Source: Candidatus Solibacter sp. | Lineage (GTDB): Bacteria; Acidobacteriota; Terriglobia; Bryobacterales; Bryobacteraceae | Direction of reading: 5' to 3' | Assembly (NCBI GenBank): GCA_017883345.1 | Contig: JADGNT010000386.1 | Span: 1-5,594, forward strand | Length of the DNA stretch: 5,594 bases | Shown: in pieces, positions 3,571-5,594 of the stretch | Layout of the letters: every line of letters begins with the position of its first letter | Numbering within the stretch: position 1 is the first letter of the stretch | The notes under the pieces: model-generated | Told to the model about the DNA's origin: nothing | What the model saw: only the letters and a program-made list of their open reading frames with translations | Databases searched by the model: none | Position numbers and translations under genes: made by a program

Positions 3571-5594
3571 TCAAAATGGCAGATCTTTGTCGTCAAGAAT
3601 GCGGCTCGAGCGTCTCCTTCTTCGTTTCGGCATCCCGCCGCCGAGGATCTGCGCCATCGCCCGCATCAACTCTTCCGGACCGAGCTCTTCCATCAGTCGC
3701 TCCAAAACTGGGGGCATTCCGGGGGGTATTCCGGTAGGCATTCCGCGGGGCATCCCTCGGCGCTCCGCCCGGCAAGACGGACAGTCGCATGGGACGTCGT
3801 CATCCGCCATGCCATCCGGCATGTCATCCGGCATGTCATCCGGCATGGCGGGGAGCCCGGGTTGCTCTCTTTCCCGCTGAACCAGATCGTTGATCTGCTG
3901 GGTGGTCATGGCCACATCGGTGTCGTTGCGTTCGAGCCAGTCCAGTTCCTTTTCACGCCACTTTCCGATTCTTCCCAACAGGTCCGGATTGCGTTGCCGG
4001 CGCGCCAACTCGGATGCGGCGGCCGCACACAGGGTCTGGCGTTCCTCGGCCCACGCCGGCAAACATCGGGCGCGCAGGAACAGAAACTCCGCCCATCTTT
4101 CCTGTGCGTATTTCAGGCCGGCCGCGGACACCGCGTAGGCGAGCCCGACATTCCGCCCGCGCAAGGCCGCTTCGCCCAGCGCCCCCAAACCCGCCGCATC
4201 GGCCACCGGATCTCCGCCGGACAGCTCGCGCTTCAATTGGTTGGACAGCGCTCGCGGGATCTCAATCGGCAAGCCGGTGTCTTCGCCCAACGCGCAGGCT
4301 CGCCCCAGGGCGGCGGCCAGTGGCGCCGCACCCGTGGCCTTAGGCCCCGCCACTTCTCCCTTGAGCTTGCACGCGTCCGCCACCGCCTTCAATATAATCT
4401 GCGCCGCCACTTCACTGCCCAGCACGCGCACCACCGCGGCGCGAGCCGCATCGGCCTCCGATGGGGCGTGCCACAGCGTCCAATAGACCCAGCGCAGCGC
4501 CGCCACCAGTGCCGGACGGTCGCCCTGCTGCGCTTGCGGCAGCGCTTCAATCTGGCGCAACTCCGGCTCCGCCAGGCGGGTCTTGTTCTGCTGCAAATGC
4601 CGCGTGGCGAGCGAAATCAGCAGACGCAGCCGGGCCTTGCGCACCTCCGGATTGAGTCCGTCCAGACGCTCGGCCTTCTCCATCAGCTTGAACGCCTTCT
4701 GCAAGGCGTTCGTCTTTTCGGCGGACTGCATCAGATGCAGCACCGGCAAAATGTCTTGCGGCAGCGCCGCGATCCATCGGTCTGCCACCAGATCGCCACG
4801 CCGCCGGTCCTCCTCCTTGGCCAAATTGAGCCATTGCTGAAAGTTTTCCGCGCAGGGGTCGGCCTCGCAGGCGCGCTCGAAAAGTGTATCCAGATGCACG
4901 TAGTAATGGTCCTGCCGGCCGGCCTCGGGCATCAACGCGCGAATCTCCGGAGGCTGGCCTGCGTAGGAATCCCTGTACCCCCTGAATGTGGCGGCGAACC
5001 TGTGCTTCACGTATTCCGTCTCATCCTCCGGGATACGGCGCCACAGTTCCGCCATGTGCAGATACAGCGTGGCGATTTCGGGGCCGTTGGCGGGGAACCA
5101 TTTCTCATGCACCGCGTGTTTGCGGAATTCTTCCCAGACGCTGCAAGCCAGCGGAATCGCCACTGCGTTGTGGTGGTCTTCCTCGTGGGCGCGCGCCAGC
5201 AGTCTCCAAAACCAGGCGTTCTTCAAGGAGGGGCCGCCCACGGCCACCGCCACTCGGTCCACCTTCGTACCGGCCATCATGGCCCGGACGGAGATATGTT
5301 GCTTGAGCCGTTCCAGCAGGTCGGGGCAAACCTCTTGGCACAGCGTGACCGCTTTGCCCATTTCCTGCAGCGCCAGCGTCTGATTTTTCTTGTCCAGAGC
5401 CTGGTCCAGGGCCACCAGCGTGGCGCGCAACGCCGCCAACCCCCCGCCCGCCTGCTTCGCCAGCGCCTCGGCCGCCGGAGTGAGCTTCTGCTTCCGCCCG
5501 ATCATCGCCCGCACCGCCGGAACCAGGCGGGCCGCCGCCGCGCTGGGCTCGACCGCCGCCAGGTACTTCTCGCAGAGCGCATCCTCGTTGCCGT
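3571..5594 (-). CDS. Large TPR-like helical protein with Met-Pro-rich tail (5' end outside window)
   Basis: First visible gene of the operon, function unknown; probably a scaffold or substrate adaptor for the Hsp70 encoded downstream. The frame stays open to the right edge with coding-like codons (24 of 26 upstream codons end in G or C), so the GTG at 5514 is not the likely start. Numbering below counts from that GTG (647 aa to the stop). Residues 1-545 are helical, with aromatic/Ala-rich repeats such as ALQKAFKLMEKAERLDGLNPE (270-290), typical of TPR proteins. The tail comprises three MPDD-type units (557-568), CDCPSC (576-581), GMPx repeats (587-602), an amphipathic Met-rich helix (603-622), GGGMPK, RRRRR (631-635) and a terminal LDDKDLPF (640-647). 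There is no visible signal peptide or membrane segment in this part. The J-protein starts 13 nt downstream. The layout resembles the eukaryotic Hsp70 cofactor Hip; this is an analogy, not homology. Confidence 0.9.
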   Translation of the reverse strand, partial: GNEDALCEKYLAAVEPSAAAARLVPAVRAMIGRKQKLTPAAEALAKQAGGGLAALRATLVALDQALDKKNQTLALQEMGKAVTLCQEVCPDLLERLKQHISVRAMMAGTKVDRVAVAVGGPSLKNAWFWRLLARAHEEDHHNAVAIPLACSVWEEFRKHAVHEKWFPANGPEIATLYLHMAELWRRIPEDETEYVKHRFAATFRGYRDSYAGQPPEIRALMPEAGRQDHYYVHLDTLFERACEADPCAENFQQWLNLAKEEDRRRGDLVADRWIAALPQDILPVLHLMQSAEKTNALQKAFKLMEKAERLDGLNPEVRKARLRLLISLATRHLQQNKTRLAEPELRQIEALPQAQQGDRPALVAALRWVYWTLWHAPSEADAARAAVVRVLGSEVAAQIILKAVADACKLKGEVAGPKATGAAPLAAALGRACALGEDTGLPIEIPRALSNQLKRELSGGDPVADAAGLGALGEAALRGRNVGLAYAVSAAGLKYAQERWAEFLFLRARCLPAWAEERQTLCAAAASELARRQRNPDLLGRIGKWREKELDWLERNDTDVAMTTQQINDLVQREREQPGLPAMPDDMPDDMPDGMADDDVPCDCPSCRAERRGMPRGMPTGIPPGMPPVLERLMEELGPEELMRAMAQILGGGMPKRRRRRSSRILDDKDLPF
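3710..3757 (-). repeat. Four 12-bp tandem units encoding GMPx repeats
   Basis: Read on the plus strand the units are gggggcattccg, gggggtattccg, gtaggcattccg and cggggcatccct (3710, 3722, 3734 and 3746). They lie in frame in the TPR-like gene and encode GMPR-GMPT-GIPP-GMPP. The third-position and Met/Ile changes show divergence after duplication while the four-residue rhythm is kept, which suggests selection for the repeat. Confidence 0.8.
3809..3844 (-). repeat. Three 12-bp tandem units encoding MPDD repeats
   Basis: The units on the plus strand are atgccatccggc, atgtcatccggc and atgtcatccggc (3809, 3821, 3833); two are identical. In the TPR-like gene they encode the acidic stretch MPDD-MPDD-MPDG, followed by MADDD. 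Near-identity implies a recent slippage expansion, so copy number may vary between strains. Confidence 0.85.

Noticed and set aside
3558..3596. Longer J-protein reading from TTG at 3596
   Set aside because: It would begin inside the preceding gene with a TTG, has no good upstream binding site, and adds 13 residues (TTKICHFDGETA) unlike a J-domain start; the ATG at 3557 has GGTGA at proper spacing.
3710..3844. CRISPR-like or regulatory tandem repeat array
   Set aside because: The units are 12 bp, contiguous and in frame, encoding four-residue protein repeats; there are no spacers.
5512..5514. GTG at 5514 as the start of the TPR-like gene
   Set aside because: The frame is open to the window edge, and the upstream codons read as ordinary coding sequence (such as NEDALCEKYLAAVEPS) with strong G/C third positions, so the gene very likely begins outside the window.

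Overview
This window is a GC-rich bacterial segment. It carries one tightly packed operon on the minus strand, read right to left, followed by a repeat-rich non-coding spacer at the left end. The strong G/C preference at third codon positions, a perfect palindrome of the agccgcgaccgtaagggag type, a 'cgcagagacgctgag' type dispersed repeat and the gene set all suggest a soil acidobacterium, most likely of the Solibacter/Bryobacter group. That assignment rests on memory of such repeats and was not checked against a database; related operons may also occur in Planctomycetes, Deltaproteobacteria and similar phyla.

Layout in transcription order, right to left. (1) 5594-3571: a large helical, TPR-like protein. 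Its 5' end lies beyond the window, and it ends in a striking low-complexity tail with MPDD repeats, a CxCxxC cluster, GMPx repeats, a Met-rich helix, an Arg run and a DDKDLPF terminus. (2) 3557-3258: a 99-aa J-domain protein in which the diagnostic HPD tripeptide reads Y-P-P-D. (3) 3261-2596: a GrpE-family nucleotide exchange factor with a TTG start. (4) 2603-741: a 620-aa divergent Hsp70 with an intact ATPase domain, an aromatic insertion in the peptide-binding loop and an acidic insertion before the lid. (5) 741-472: an 89-aa zinc-ribbon protein. The last four genes overlap by 4, 8 and 1 nt, and the J-protein starts 13 nt after the TPR-like gene ends, so the five are almost certainly co-transcribed and translationally coupled. 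No promoter is visible; it must lie upstream of the right edge.

Together these genes form a self-contained Hsp70 machine: ATPase (Hsp70), exchange factor (GrpE), J-protein, and two candidate accessory or targeting subunits (zinc ribbon and TPR-like). Nothing resembles the usual G/F-rich and zinc-finger C-terminal part of DnaJ, so those roles may be spread over the separate zinc-ribbon and TPR-like proteins. The TPR-like protein's combination of helical repeats, GMP-type repeats and a short Met-rich helical segment recalls the eukaryotic Hsp70 co-chaperone Hip. This is the most interesting hypothesis in the window.

The left 471 bp contain no credible gene. They hold a perfect 22-bp inverted repeat at the very edge, a second hairpin that pairs fully only in the minus-strand transcript, a short TTCG-loop hairpin, a copy of the cgcagagacg-type dispersed repeat and a 10-bp direct repeat spaced exactly 100 bp apart. 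No convincing rho-independent terminator was found.
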